NCBI GenBank assembly: GCA_002270565.1 | Contig: NQMI01000037.1 | Span: forward strand, 129,637-193,636 | DNA from: Stenocarpella maydis | Taxonomy: Eukaryota; Ascomycota; Sordariomycetes; Diaporthales; Diaporthaceae | Reading direction: 5' to 3' | Length of the DNA: 64,000 nt | Made by a program: the position numbers and the translations under genes | Part shown: positions 12,220 through 24,370 of the stretch, one piece after another | How positions within the stretch are numbered: the first letter of the stretch is position 1 | How the letters are laid out: every line of letters begins with the position of its first letter | Notes under the pieces: model-generated | The model's database searches: none | What the model was told of the DNA's origin: nothing | What the model saw: only the letters and a program-made list of their open reading frames with translations

Positions 12220-14476
12220 AATGGTGACTGCCTGAGCTATGGGGCCCGTATCTTGGCGGTTTCTATGGCGTTTGGTGGTGGATGTCCTCGAAGAACTCAA
12301 AAGGACTGCTGTATTCCACCTCCCATCCAGGCTTAAATGCCAGCACAGCCTGCGGACGACGACTTCTGAGCCCCTCGATGCTACCTAGGTACCTATGGAC
12401 CCTCGAGGACCTCTGCTGGTTTACGGTCTCGCCTAACTCTTTGGCCCGGATCCGCCGCTATGCAATGCTGGGCTGTCAAAGAGGGTCTGAGCGTGCACCC
12501 CACCTACAGAAGATATCAGGTCAAGCAACCACCCGAACATCGGTTCGTCACTGGGTCACTAAGCGGCCAAGCCTTTGTCCATTGGCGGCCCGTAGTCCTC
12601 TGCAAGGTCCAGGCAGACACATTTGCACCAAACACTTGCCCCACAACTGGCAGCATGCGTTGGATTTCTTTCCTTTTGTATCATTCACAGCACGGAACGG
12701 GACATTGGTCATTATACCGGAGTTTACACGCATGGGGCGGACCCTGGTCATTCGATGTTCGTCGGAGTTCTGGAGTACGGAGAAGGGCACATTGTCTGTC
12801 TTGATATCGACTGAGCCGATGATTTTGGGAGGGCACTCACTTTTTATGCATCACTTTGCCTTTAGTCATTTGCGAGGCCCGGGGCCACATTGAAGGCCAG
12901 CATTACCAATCCAGCGAAATTCTGATCTCAAGCTGTTTCTACGCGCGATGCGGTGGTTGCGGCGCAGTCGGGTGCGCCGATGTTTCAGCCTCGCCGGGTC
13001 CATTCTGACAGTACTACGTAAAGGATGCTTTGCTTCCGGACCCTGGCTCGGAGCCTGATGGTATTCTTGCCTTTGCTGTTGCGGCGTCCTCAGACCCCAC
13101 CGCCACCCCATGTACGACAACCACTCCAGATGTCCCTCGGAGGTCCCCGCAGCCCTCCTCATCAATGGCCTCGGGCCCAGCGAAAGCAATCGTTGGTCTC
13201 TTGGATCCTGGCTGTAAGCAAGAGAGAATATCCCGTGCCTTGATCTGCGCATTGAGAGTACCGCAAACAACCAAGGACATCATTGAAATACTGCTGTTGC
13301 TGCTTTATATGCCAGCCGAGCAACGGAGGTCGTAACGGGAGCCGAGGATAATAACTTGGTAGCTGCTGGGTACGTGCCAGCTGACAGGGCGAAAGATGGC
13401 AATTTTGTGGTATGTGCTACCAAGGCGGTATCTAGTATAGACCATGTCGTGCAACTTCAGTAGTTCCGGCGATGTGCTCACTGTGCGTGCCTTTTGACCC
13501 TGAGATGCTTGGGCCTGGGATCGCACCAGGCCGTAACACACAAACTAAAACCTATATCACGCATCATGTATATGAATTGTCTTGTGCTAAGAAATCCTGA
13601 CGGTAGACGGTGAGAGCAGCTCGCCATCCGGAGAGAGCGCCACCCACAGCCAGGGGAGGTCGACCTCAAACCAGGACCACCCTTGAACCATTAATCCGGA
13701 TGGACACCTCTGAGCTTAGATGTGGCAGCGCGACGCGACGGCACCTAGCCGGAAACGACAGCGGGCTAGCCACCAGTAGAGTAGCTTGTCAAGGTTGGGT
13801 TTGGTCTCGAGGTGATAACTTGGGCTCGGCGCTGAGCAGAGGGTATACTGTACATAGTATCGATCACACTCTGTACTTAGCATGGAAGATGAACTTGATA
13901 ACATGTGACAAGGGGACAATGTGCGCGGTCCGGGAGGCACTCCAGAGTGGGTCCAGAGATCTGCAAGCAAAGTGCTGTGGCATGTGTCCCACCTTCTAGA
14001 CTGTAAGCACCCAGCAGTGAGTGGCTGCTAGCACAAGCAGCGGCTGCGCCAAGATTGTGGGCCGCTGAAGTCACTGGTACCATCCCAAGCTCCGTTACGC
14101 CAAAAGTAGTCATCCCCTGAGCCCGACCCTCTTAGCTCCAGGACATCGACCACCTCTCGTCTTTTTGTCACCCTCCGCCGGATATCCCACCACCAGCACA
14201 GTTCCACAGCTTCTACCGGCTCGCCAGCAGCACTAGCACATTCAGAGCTTCGTCAGACCAAAGGGCACCTCTTCAACATCCCGGATCCGCATCGGGAAGC
14301 GAGACTAAACTGGATCATCCACCGTCACAACTCACACCGTCCTCTACGTCAACACGCACCGCGGGACCCTGGACGACGACAACCTCGTTCGTCCCTGGCG
14401 CCAGAAGCGAGCTTGCACGCCCTTCAATGCCAAGGAGGAGCGACAGCAGGGGAGTTGCGGGACAACAGTTGAATGA
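12220..14476. other. Intergenic, no gene recognised
   Basis: Several ORFs of 80-200 codons overlap on opposite strands (for example 12282-12893 plus, 12866-13270 minus), but none shows family motifs or compatible splice joins. A TACCTAGGTACC palindrome lies at 12382-12393. The last 350 bases are C-rich and probably the leader of the VPS9 gene. Confidence 0.5.
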
Positions 14477-17400
14477 ATGCAACCCCTAAATCCATTCCTC
14501 GCCGCCTTCTTCAAGAGCCCCCTCCCTGGCCAGTGTCTTCCCGCCCAGGGCCACATCCTCCTAGTCCCCTCCACCGATGCCCTCCTCACTTCCCGCGAGG
14601 CCGAAGCGCCCCCCGGCGCCAGCCTCGCTGACACCGTCTCTACCGAAGAGTTCCTCGCCAGCCATGTCCTGCGCATACCCGACCCGGCCAAGCCAGCTGC
14701 CACTACCGCCGCCGGCGGAAAGGAAACGACTCCCAACTTGCGCGAGATGAGGGGGAAGGCGAAGCAGTACAACACAATCAATGGGAGGAACGTCGTCATC
14801 AAGGACAGCGTCATCTACACCAACAAAGGTGCGTCCATGCCTGAATCTTCTCTCTTTGACGCGCGCAGCGTGGCCCATGCTGACGTCTTTCCTTTCTCGT
14901 AGGCTTCAAGGTCCTGGCCTCTGCCAACCTCCTAGGCGACTCGATATTCTACTCCGACACGCTGGAACCGAGGGGCTGGCTGATCTACCACATATCGCGG
15001 CCTCTGGTGGGGTCATGGGAGGAGATCAAGGTCATACCGGCTGTGCTCGTCGAGGGAACAAGGAAAGCCATGGCGTTACAACAGAATGGCGCGTCGTCCG
15101 ATGTCGAGTCAGGCGACTCCGCAATGATTCCCAAAAAGAAGGAAATCAAGAGCTTTCACGACCTATTGAATCACTTTCCTGTGATTGCGCGGCAAATGCA
15201 ACCCGGGCTTGAGCGACTCTTCCAGGAGTTCACTGCCGTCATAGAAAGGCCGCTCCCACCACCCCCATCCGCGCCACATATCCCGGACCCCTTCCCGGAT
15301 GGCCCGATAGCTGCGGCGACTAGGAAAGCCAGATCAAACAGTCTGTCGCAACTCCAAGCCTCCCCGAACGGGGATGGCGGCAAGAGGGTCTTGGAGCCAT
15401 TCTACGCAGAAGACGACGAGGAGGTCTTGAGAGTCTCCCTCGAAACCGCCGTCACCAACGCGATCGACTTGTTCCAGAACGTCGACAAGCAACAATTATC
15501 CCTGCTGGGAGCCACGACTGAGCTAACAGGTCCGGTAGTAGAGCGCTTAATAGAGCGTTACGTCACGGAGAATGTGCACAACATGCTGTTCCCCAGGCTA
15601 GCGGCCCTGAAGAGACCCGAAGACCTGGAGCTGGAGGCCAAGATCCGCCAGATGGATTTTGTTGATGTTTCGCAACTCGGCATCGCCATCGAAGGTGGTC
15701 ACCGGGGCAAGCAGGCGCTCATCTCCAGGCTAGCTCGAGCCATTGATGAGTTCAAAAAGATCACGAACGCCGGAAGCCCGCCGGAGATGATGGACATTCT
15801 GTTGTCCACGATGAAATCAGTGACACAGCTTGGCGACACGCACCCAATGCCCGGCAACCGGTCGATGAGTTCCTCTTCAGAAAAGGGGATACTCAACATG
15901 AACGCCGACACCCTCGTGTCACTGCTGCTCTTTATCTTGATCAGAGCGCAAGTCAAGCACCTGCAAGCACGTTTCTTGTATATGCGCCACTTCATTTTTG
16001 TCGATGATGTAGACAGTGGTGAGATGGGGTACGCTCTGAGTACATTCGAGGCCGTGTTGCTTTATCTTGATCGAGACTCGGCCGGGCTCCGGAGAGCAAG
16101 CCGGCGGAACAAGGCATTGTGGGATGCCACCGCTCAAGGTGACCTGGAAACCTTGCAAAAGATCATGGAACCAAGCGGGGATGCAGTGGCTGATGCCCTG
16201 GATGAGGAAGAGGCTGCGGCGGCATCATCCAGGCGTTCAAGCCGGCGCACTTCGACAAGTAGCAACTGGAGTTTTGCAAACGGCTCTTCCAGACCTTCCT
16301 CAGCCGCGCTCAGTACTTCCGAGCGCTTCTCGCTAGGATCTGACCTCAGCCACGTCTTCCCATTCAATAAACAAGAAGACGATTCCATCACCACGGATGA
16401 CATCTTTCCTGGGAGGAAGATCAAAAGGGTAACCATGGACATGCGCAGCCTGTCAAGTTCTTCCGAGATTTCCTTTCACTCTCGAACAGCAAGTATTGGC
16501 ACTCTAAGCAGCGGGATCGAAGGTGATACATCCATCGAGCGCCTGTCCCAGACCCAGGACTCTTTCGGCGAATCAGTTCTGATGATGGCTGTTCAGAACG
16601 AGCGGCCGGAAACACTAAAGTACTTGTTGGGCCTCAAATCTTACTACACGCCGGCCATTGTCCTATCAGACAGTAACAACGAAGGGACCACTCTCCTCAG
16701 CGCTGCCGTACAACTGGGTCATGTGGCGCTCACCACCGTCATCCTGAATTTCATGGCTGACGAGCCCACCGTCACCGAGGAGCACATGAGGACGTACTTC
16801 GCCAAGCAAGATGTATGGGGCCGCAGCGTGGCTCACTACCTTTTCCATGCACCCTACCTCATCGTGGACTACGGAAGGATGATGCCGTGGACCCAGAAGG
16901 ACAAGAACGGTCAGACACCTTTATTCGCCATATGCCGGTCATACGACCATGCTCTATATCACACCATGGTTCAACAAGCTCTGGAGATTGCAAGAGGCTG
17001 TCAAGATGACGGACAGGCTCTCCACCTCGACGATCACATTGATGGAAAAGGTAATACGCTGCTGCACATTGTTAATGACGCCCAACTTTGCCTGAGGATA
17101 TTGCAAAAATGTGATGCAGATGTCAACGCCGTCAACGACAGGAGATTCACGCCCCTCATGGTCGCAAGCAAGTACGGCCGTTTCGATGTCGTGCGCGCGT
17201 TCTTCAGCGATGCGCGAGTGGATATAACGGCCAAGGAGCTGCGAGGTCTGACAGCTGTGGATCTGGCAAAGGACGACGACGTTCGCAATAAGATAGACGA
17301 CCTCGTTCTTTTTGCCGCCCCCCCAGGAGCTGACTCCAGGACGACTGCTGTCGTAAGGTCATACTTTGTGGAAGATGCTAGTGTGCGATTTGTCCTGAAG

Positions 17401-18802
17401 TCAGGTGCGCCGGTGGACAAGCATAGCTATGCGGTGACCACGTGCAGACGATCTCTCACAGACTTCGAGCACCTGGCGAAGCTTTTGGCTATGGAGAACC
17501 CGGCATCGTGGATACCGTCCTTTGCTTCTCTGCGGACCCCCTTCCAGATCCCGGTCAAGCCCAGCCGGGCGGTTCTCAAGGACTTGCAGATCCGCATGGA
17601 CTGGTTCCTCCGCATCCTCCTGGCTCATCCGACGTTCGCAACCCACGAGATGCTGTGGGAGTTCTTCCTGGTGCCTGACCTCCAACCGGATATGATGGAA
17701 CAGCGGAGTAAGCTCAAGGCCGAGACGCGGGCAGAAAAGGTCCGTGATGAATTCGAGCCGCTCGAAGATATCAGGGAGGTCGAGCAGTTCGTAGATCACG
17801 CCCGCGAAAACGTCCGCGGCGTAAATCACTCCACCAAAAGTGTCGCTCGGCGGACGAACATCGTGGGCAACTGCCTGTTCGGTATGTGTAGCAAACACGT
17901 AGGGTTTCTTGGGTGTGATGGTTATCTAACCTGTTGGCGCAGATCTCTACGACTCCTCGGTCCTCCTCCACCGAGCTGTAGCAACATTGCCTTTCCTCCC
18001 ACAGACTCACATAACGGCATTTGAGACCTATGTCCGCGCACTGGCCCCAACAACAGTGAACCCTTACTCGACACTTCACTCAACCCTTCTAGCGCTCCAG
18101 TCAACGATTGATGCTATTCTGTCAGCCCTCGCCCGTCCGCCGCGGCTTATCAACCAAATCAACGTGTCGCGCCGGACCGTGGAGCGCAACTACTCATCTC
18201 TCAGCCGCTCGACGCGCTGGCCCCTAGGCCTCCTGGACGACACACGGCAGCGGCTGAACGAGGAGCGTGAGGAGCGCATGCGCGCTGGTCAGGCCGAGGT
18301 CAACAACCTGTCACGGGAGCTGAGGTACACGCAGCAGACGGTGGCGATGGAGCTCGCCGGCTGGCAGGACATGCATGAGAGGATTGGGAGGAGGGCCATC
18401 AGAGAGCTTGCCAGGGGCATGGTGGTGGTGGAGAAGATGAGGCTGGAGGGCATGAAGAGGGCCCTGCGGAAGCTCAAAGAGGTCAGGGTCGATGCCGGCA
18501 CGATATCGGATGATCTAAAGGCCCCTGCTGGGGGCTACGCGGACCTCGATGCGCCCATTGCGCTGGCCGGACTCGAGATGCAGGCGGACCTCAAGGTTAA
18601 CGCCGGCTCGAGTGCCCCGACGGCAACTACAGGGACGGATCGAACATTCCAGGCATCAAAGGCGGATACGACTGGCTCGAGGATTGATGCTCCACTGCCA
18701 CCAACACCGCCAGGGGAGGCATCGAGCCCGACAGAGACCCGACGAGAGACGGGGACTGGCACGGCGGCTGGAGACCAAGGTCACGGCGCAAGCAACTGGT
18801 AA
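14477..18802 (+). CDS. VPS9-domain, ankyrin-repeat and PX-like protein (Rab5-type GEF candidate)
   Basis: Three exons (14477-14828, 14903-17881, 17943-18802) give 1396 residues. The VPS9 region spans about residues 285-510. It includes the diagnostic helix block ADTLVSLLLFILIRAQVKHL (about 453-472) and GEMGYALSTFEAVLLYL (about 490-507). Next come a Ser-rich low-complexity linker and ankyrin repeats (about 675-930; for example DGKGNTLLHIV, DRRFTPLMVASKYGRFDVV, LRGLTAVDLAKDD). A PX-like segment follows (about 940-1040; RRSLTDFEHLAKLL and the proline-rich loop). The end is an Arg/Glu-rich coiled-coil (about 1210-1290) with a disordered tail. VPS9 domains exchange nucleotide on Rab5/Vps21 GTPases, so a role in endosome/vacuole traffic is likely. 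The architecture resembles animal VARP/ANKRD27 in combining VPS9 with ankyrin repeats. Both introns are phase 1 and close perfectly. Confidence 0.88.
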
Positions 18803-19272
18803 TAGCAGGCCAGCCAGCGTCGTACCACTGACTCTTTGGCCAAAATGAATAGAGAAGGATCTACGGGACTTACGAGGCGCCACTGATATGGATGCAGGAT
18901 CCATATCCACCCAGGACTTGTTCTTCGCATAGAGTGGCGAAGAAAAGGAACAGACAAGGTCTAGGCTCTGGCGCAGGCAACACACATGAATGGCAGGAGG
19001 CAATACTGGTGGTAGTATACAACGGGGCACTGGGATTGGATGGTATAGTTGTCGAGGCAGGGTAACTCAGCGAGCAAGCGAGCGCGCAAGGGTGGTACAT
19101 GTCTTTTGTTTACTAGTATTTTACGCTTCCGAGGCTATACTCTTCTTCACTTATGCGTAATGGATAGATACCCTCTCGTCGGCCCTTGCCTTCTTTGGCT
19201 ACCTGTCTGTCTTCCACCACGGCATGTATAATGCGTGTGTTGGCTGCTCTTGGCGATGGCCTCCACCGGGGC

Positions 19273-19299
19273 GGGGGGGGNGGGGGGGGGGGGGGGGGG
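19273..19299. repeat. G homopolymer containing one undetermined base
   Basis: This is a run of G interrupted by a single n at 19281. It is a sequencing or assembly weak spot and a possible G-quadruplex former. Confidence 0.85.
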
Positions 19300-21581
19300 T
19301 TCCATCTGACTCTACATAATATTGTAGTGTAAATCTTATACGAGATGGGTCAAGAGGATGGCCTTGCCAGCTCTCGTTGGTGTAGGCATGATCTGTGTGA
19401 CCGGGTGGATGGTAACGTGATGGGGATGGGATGATGGCAAGCAGACATGGGACGGGGATGGGACAGACAGGTCGGGAATGGGCCGGCAGCAATGACAGGG
19501 CAGCTGGTTTGTCTTCGCCGCATCTAGGCCCCCTTCCAGATGTCCAATGTGATGCTATTGGGCGCCTCCACCTTGGTTGGTCCCAACGACGAGGCCCTCG
19601 TTTTGCTCGCTCGCTCGCTCCCAAAGCTGTCTTGTCTTGTCTGTCTGTCTGTCAACCCACCCCCCCCCCCACCCCGAATGTTTCCCGTACCAGCAGGTGG
19701 CCCTATCCTCTCCCAAATCGCTATTGGCCCCCCCGTGAGCTGGATCGTAGATCTCTGGGCCCCGGGCGGGGTGTTTTGTTTCTTGCTACCTGTACATAGT
19801 ACACTACCAACCACACTGCCTGACTACACTACGCAGGATGAGGATGTTTGGGGGGGGGGGTGGGGAAGGATCGCATCGTGTTGTCCACCGTGCAACAAAC
19901 ACGTCACCCAAAAGGATGGACTAGCCCTCTTTTCAGAGTTTTTCAGTTTTTCAGTTGCGTGTCTGGGAGTGGTGGGAAGCCTCTAGCTCTGGGTCCTCTG
20001 GTGGGCTGGGTGTGGATGAGAGATGTGGAGGGAGGCGAGATTCAAAAGTCTGACTTGGGGTACCAAGGGACCCAAAACCAAAAGCGAGCGAGGTTGGGAG
20101 TGTGGATGGGCTGGATGGGCTGGATGGCTGGGGACGGGGACGCGGGCGACGGGGCGTCGGGCAGAGGTTTGTGTGTCTGTCGAGCAAAGAGGTCTGGATG
20201 GTGTCGCGTTGCAGATCTGTGGTCCAATGCTTTGCTGGCAGGCGGGCGAGGCTGTGCTCCTTCGCGGAGGAACGGGCTGGCTAGTCACCTAACTGCTAAC
20301 CTACCAGCCTACTTGGTAGGTCGCCTCTGTCAGGCAGGCCTGACAGAGGGGACTACGATGCCCCATTGGGATCCTCTGTCTCTGTTGATGCCTCAGGGCT
20401 TCACTAGTAAGTTAGCACACGTAGTGGGTAGCATGTGGCGACGCTATTATGTACATGGCGCTATAGTCTTGATGCAAAAAGCTTGGGGGCCTACCCGAGA
20501 TCCATCCTCCCAGCAACTGGAGACACGTGGGGTTTACGAGGCACATCGAGACAAGATACATTATAAACTCGAAGCAGGGCGGAAGATGGTGGAGGATGTA
20601 ATCGGAAAGAGATGGACGGCACCATTCCTGACGGGGAGCGAAACTAACAGAGTCCCAATGGCTCGGGAAGCTGGGGGGGCTTCAGGTGAGACGAGGGCTC
20701 GATGAAGCATTGGATGGGAAGGTCCGAGTCTCCTGGTTGACTTCAGGAACGGGATTTTGTTGGGGGGGCTTGAGAGCGATGGCTGCCACGAGGGCATGGT
20801 GGACACGAGACGAGGCGTCGTCACTCCGATTGTCACCACATCACTTTCTTGGCCGGGAAAGACAGATGCCTTTGATGTACCGAGGATTCCCAGTCCGGCC
20901 ACGGAATTCAGATTGGGAAGAAGTGGACTTGTCCGCAACGTCGTAATCGGTCCCTTCAATGTTCCTCCGCCCCACCACGACACACACCCCTCTTCCCCGT
21001 CCAGAATGCAGGAAAAGAGGCAGTGCTTCCTTGCAGGATGCCTGCACTTTTCTCTCTTCTCCCCTTTTACGGACAGCACGGCATGAAAATTCTAGAATTT
21101 TCCAGGGTTTGTCAAATCCACTTTTGAGCGAGGGGGGAGGGGGAGGGGGGGTAGGAGACAGAGACAAGGAGAGGAGGGAGCTCAGAAGTAGCGGTGATGG
21201 GCATGTGACATGGGAACTTGCTACACTACTCAGGCTGGCGGGCAATTCAAGCCAAACTGGCCAGACTCGGAATGTTGACTTGTTGGTTGTTGGTAGGGGG
21301 GCTCCACCAGGCGCAGATAGGCGAGTTGTCAGATCCGAAAGGCCGAGGCGAGGGAAGCGAGGCGAGGCAAGAGCGGGAATGCAGAATTTTGGGCTCGTCT
21401 CCCATCTCCCGTCCTCTCTTGGGCACTCTGGCACCTGGGCAGGCTGGATGGGTTTGCGGTGTAGGGGTCCCATCGTCGTCTGTGGGTCGTTGCGTGGGTG
21501 CTGGCTCCGAGTGGCTGTTGTTGGGGTGGGGCCCCTTTTGGGACGACAGGGGGTCCGAAAAGAGAACAACACCAGACACAC

Positions 21582-21660
21582 ACACACACAGGCTGGACAG
21601 GCTGGACAGGCTGGACAGGCAGACAGGCAGACAGGCAGACAGGCGTGGACAGGGTGGACA
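21582..21660. repeat. Tandem repeats: CA, then GGCTGGACAG and GCAGACAG units
   Basis: A short ACAC run is followed by three to four copies of a 10-bp GGCTGGACAG unit, then three copies of an 8-bp GCAGACAG unit and degenerate GTGGACAG copies. The units share the core GGACAG/AGACAG, suggesting replication slippage. Confidence 0.8.
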
Positions 21661-22155
21661 AGGCGAGCCCGACCAGTTGGACCGCTGACACAACCCGCTC
21701 GCGCCACCCCACACCGTCACCAGCCCCATGGCCCGGCTTGTGCCCAGTTTTTGTTTCATGTTTCAGATTCTTCCCGTCGCTGATGCCATGTTTCATGATT
21801 GCTCGGTGTCTGCGGCTGTGACTCACCTCGTAAGGTTGTGGGGGTGGGTATGCAGGCTTGACTGATGCGTGCATGCGCCCACTAGTGCAGTCCAGTCGGG
21901 TGTGGTGTGCTTGCAAGCTTTGGTCGATGGTTCGTGTGTGTGCCCCCTCCCCCTCCTTCGCTGACGGCGGCGGTGAGTTGGCTGGCCCTGTCTACACTAG
22001 TCCAGCATCCAGGCATCAAGGCATCAAGGCATCCTAACACCCTGACAGTGACATCTGCACCCGCGATGGCGGCTGGTCCGAAAGGGGAAATTTGACATTA
22101 TGCAAAATCTTGGAAAAAGTGGATAGGCGCAGCATCCGACACAACGGGCACACCG

Positions 22156-22183
22156 CATCATCATCATCATCATCATCATCATC
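22156..22183. repeat. (CAT)9 microsatellite
   Basis: About nine uninterrupted CAT units, continuing in degenerate form to about 22200. Confidence 0.9.
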
Positions 22184-22956
22184 GTCATTCATCACCACCA
22201 GCAGCATCGTAATGTTTGCATGTCTGCACTAGTGTGCATTGCGGCAGCTGCGGTCAGTCCTGGTGGCCCTGGCCCATGGCTGACCACAAGGGAGGCAATC
22301 TTCTCTGTCCGGATCATGTCCCTGGTCAGGCCTGGCACCTGGCAACCAGACTATTCTTCACTACACTAATAAGATGCAATGCAAGATGGACGCATGGGCC
22401 GGGAAATGTGGAGGCTGGGCTGGCGAAGTGTACAACTGTGGAGGGGGGGGGATTCAGAAGAGTCATCGTCCACAGTCGCACTGCATCCCGCATAAATGAA
22501 CACAAAGGAGGGGGGGGGAATGATGACGGAGCGGCACATGTCGTCAAAATCCACGGACTAGTCCACGGCGCCGGGACGCCGATCGAAGGTTGCAACGCGC
22601 GGGGGGACACGTCCAGGCCAGCGCGTGCTGGCTGGCCAATTACGGAGGGGCAGGGCCTGGACAGGCTTGGGCCTGAGCTGGGGTAGCGAGCAGTTCTCGC
22701 GTTGGTTCAGATGGGAGAGAGACTGTGCACATGTGGTGTGGTGTGCTGGTGCGCCCCGTCGCCCCCGTTCCGGTGCCGCGGGTGTGATGATCGCTGAGAT
22801 GATCCGGGAAGATCTTGATTGGGTGGGTTCTGTCTGGGCTGATTGGGCGGGAGGGCGGAGACCACAACCTGTCTTGGTGTATCCATCCTGGCATTCTATC
22901 TTGCTTTTGGCTGGCTCTTACCATGGCTCTGACTCTATGCTGCAGGCTGGGTAGTA

Positions 22957-22985
22957 CAGACAGACAGACAGACAGACAGACAGAC
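22957..22985. repeat. (CAGA)7 microsatellite
   Basis: Seven consecutive CAGA tetranucleotides followed by CGGG. Confidence 0.9.
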
Positions 22986-24340
22986 GGGTAGATTGCTTGG
23001 TTGATGATCAAACCACTTGTCTTGCCCGGTGAGGACGAGCCGGTATCGCTACGCGCTTACTAGTAATTCGAGTGCGGCTGTGCAGGAGAAGAGGGTTGAG
23101 GTGTGTGTGTGTGTGAGGCCTGAGAGACACGGCCTCTCAGAGATCCGATTTGCTCTGTGGGAGGCGGCCACACACAGACACAGTCTCTGTGGTGCAATTT
23201 CCGGAGCCGCCAGACAGCCCAATGGGATCTGTCGACGTCTCCCACCCGTCAGGACCACAGCCGAGCCACCCGACCACCGCGCGCTTCTTTTGCCCTTGCA
23301 AATGCTGGCATCAAGCCATCATACACGCGAGATTTGATCTCCCTCGCATTGCCGTGTCATACGCCCTTGGGGGCATTCATGGAGTCAGGCAGGTCGCTTA
23401 ACCTCAGCTGAACGAGGGTCTCATTAGACGCCCTTGACGACGAGGCGCAGTCAAAGACAGAGACATCTAGTATAGTCTCTAGCCGCCCCCGCCTTTGTGG
23501 CCGCCAGAAGTGGTCGTGGTTGGTTACCTAAATAATACATAGTAAGCAAGCGTCTGTCGGCTCTGGCTGTGCCGTTGGCCCTCCCGCAAAAGTGCAGTCA
23601 GGTGTTCAATCTAATTAGCCGCCCGAGCAGCCGTGTTGGGCGGTACCTACACCACCTAGGTACCTTGCAAAGGCCCATCCCGTCCCGCGGCTCATCAGCC
23701 TCCCGCACAGACAGACAATCAACCCATATTATTATTACACTGCATCTTGACATTGCCATCGCACAGAGGAAATCTCGCGCCTAAAATAGTAGGCGCATGC
23801 TCGATTGATCCCCAGGCCCATTCATACGCCAGAGACGTCGTTTCGCTTCCCCGCGGCAGTCGGTGGCCGGCGACAGTGGAAGCAATCCCATCGGCAAGCA
23901 CACCAGCCGAGGTATGCTTGGTGAGTGCTGAGCTGTACTGCAGTGTTGCGGGAAGGGGGTGGCACTCGATAGTGGACCGGTGGACTTGCATTCTGCTTTA
24001 TCATACATGCAGTATCAGCAGGGTGGACACTCTGGCGCACTGCGGCCTGACCACGCCTGTGAGACAGAGCCTCAAACTGCCCGGCCACCACATCGGGCTG
24101 ACTGCCCAGGGGTGGTGAGGGGTGTCTTGGGTGTTCGCCAGGCCCGGAAGCCAGCCTGCCAGCTCGCCAGCTCGCATGTCGTCAGGTCAGCCACCTTAGG
24201 AACACAATCTCAGGACCCTTGGCCCTCTCGAGCGAGGGTGGATCTCGGCTCGCCCCCCCCCCCCCATCGTCAGATCGTGATGGAATACGCTGCCGCCGAG
24301 TCACGAGCTGGCCAAATTGCCTCATCAGTGCCCGACCATG

Positions 24341-24370
24341 CAGCCATGTTGCCATGTTGCCATGTTGCCG
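24341..24370. repeat. 9-bp tandem repeat (GCCATGTTG)
   Basis: About three copies of the 9-bp unit occur in a non-coding stretch; a CACT tetranucleotide run follows at about 24401-24419. Confidence 0.75.

Noticed and set aside
12282..12893. 203-codon plus-strand ORF after the PPPDE gene
   Set aside because: No family resemblance and no compatible exons. It is probably 3' flank.
20841..21783. Overlapping long ORFs on both strands
   Set aside because: Their composition is low-complexity (Pro/Cys/Ser or Arg/Gly), they arise from repeats and GC richness, and no domain or splice support exists.
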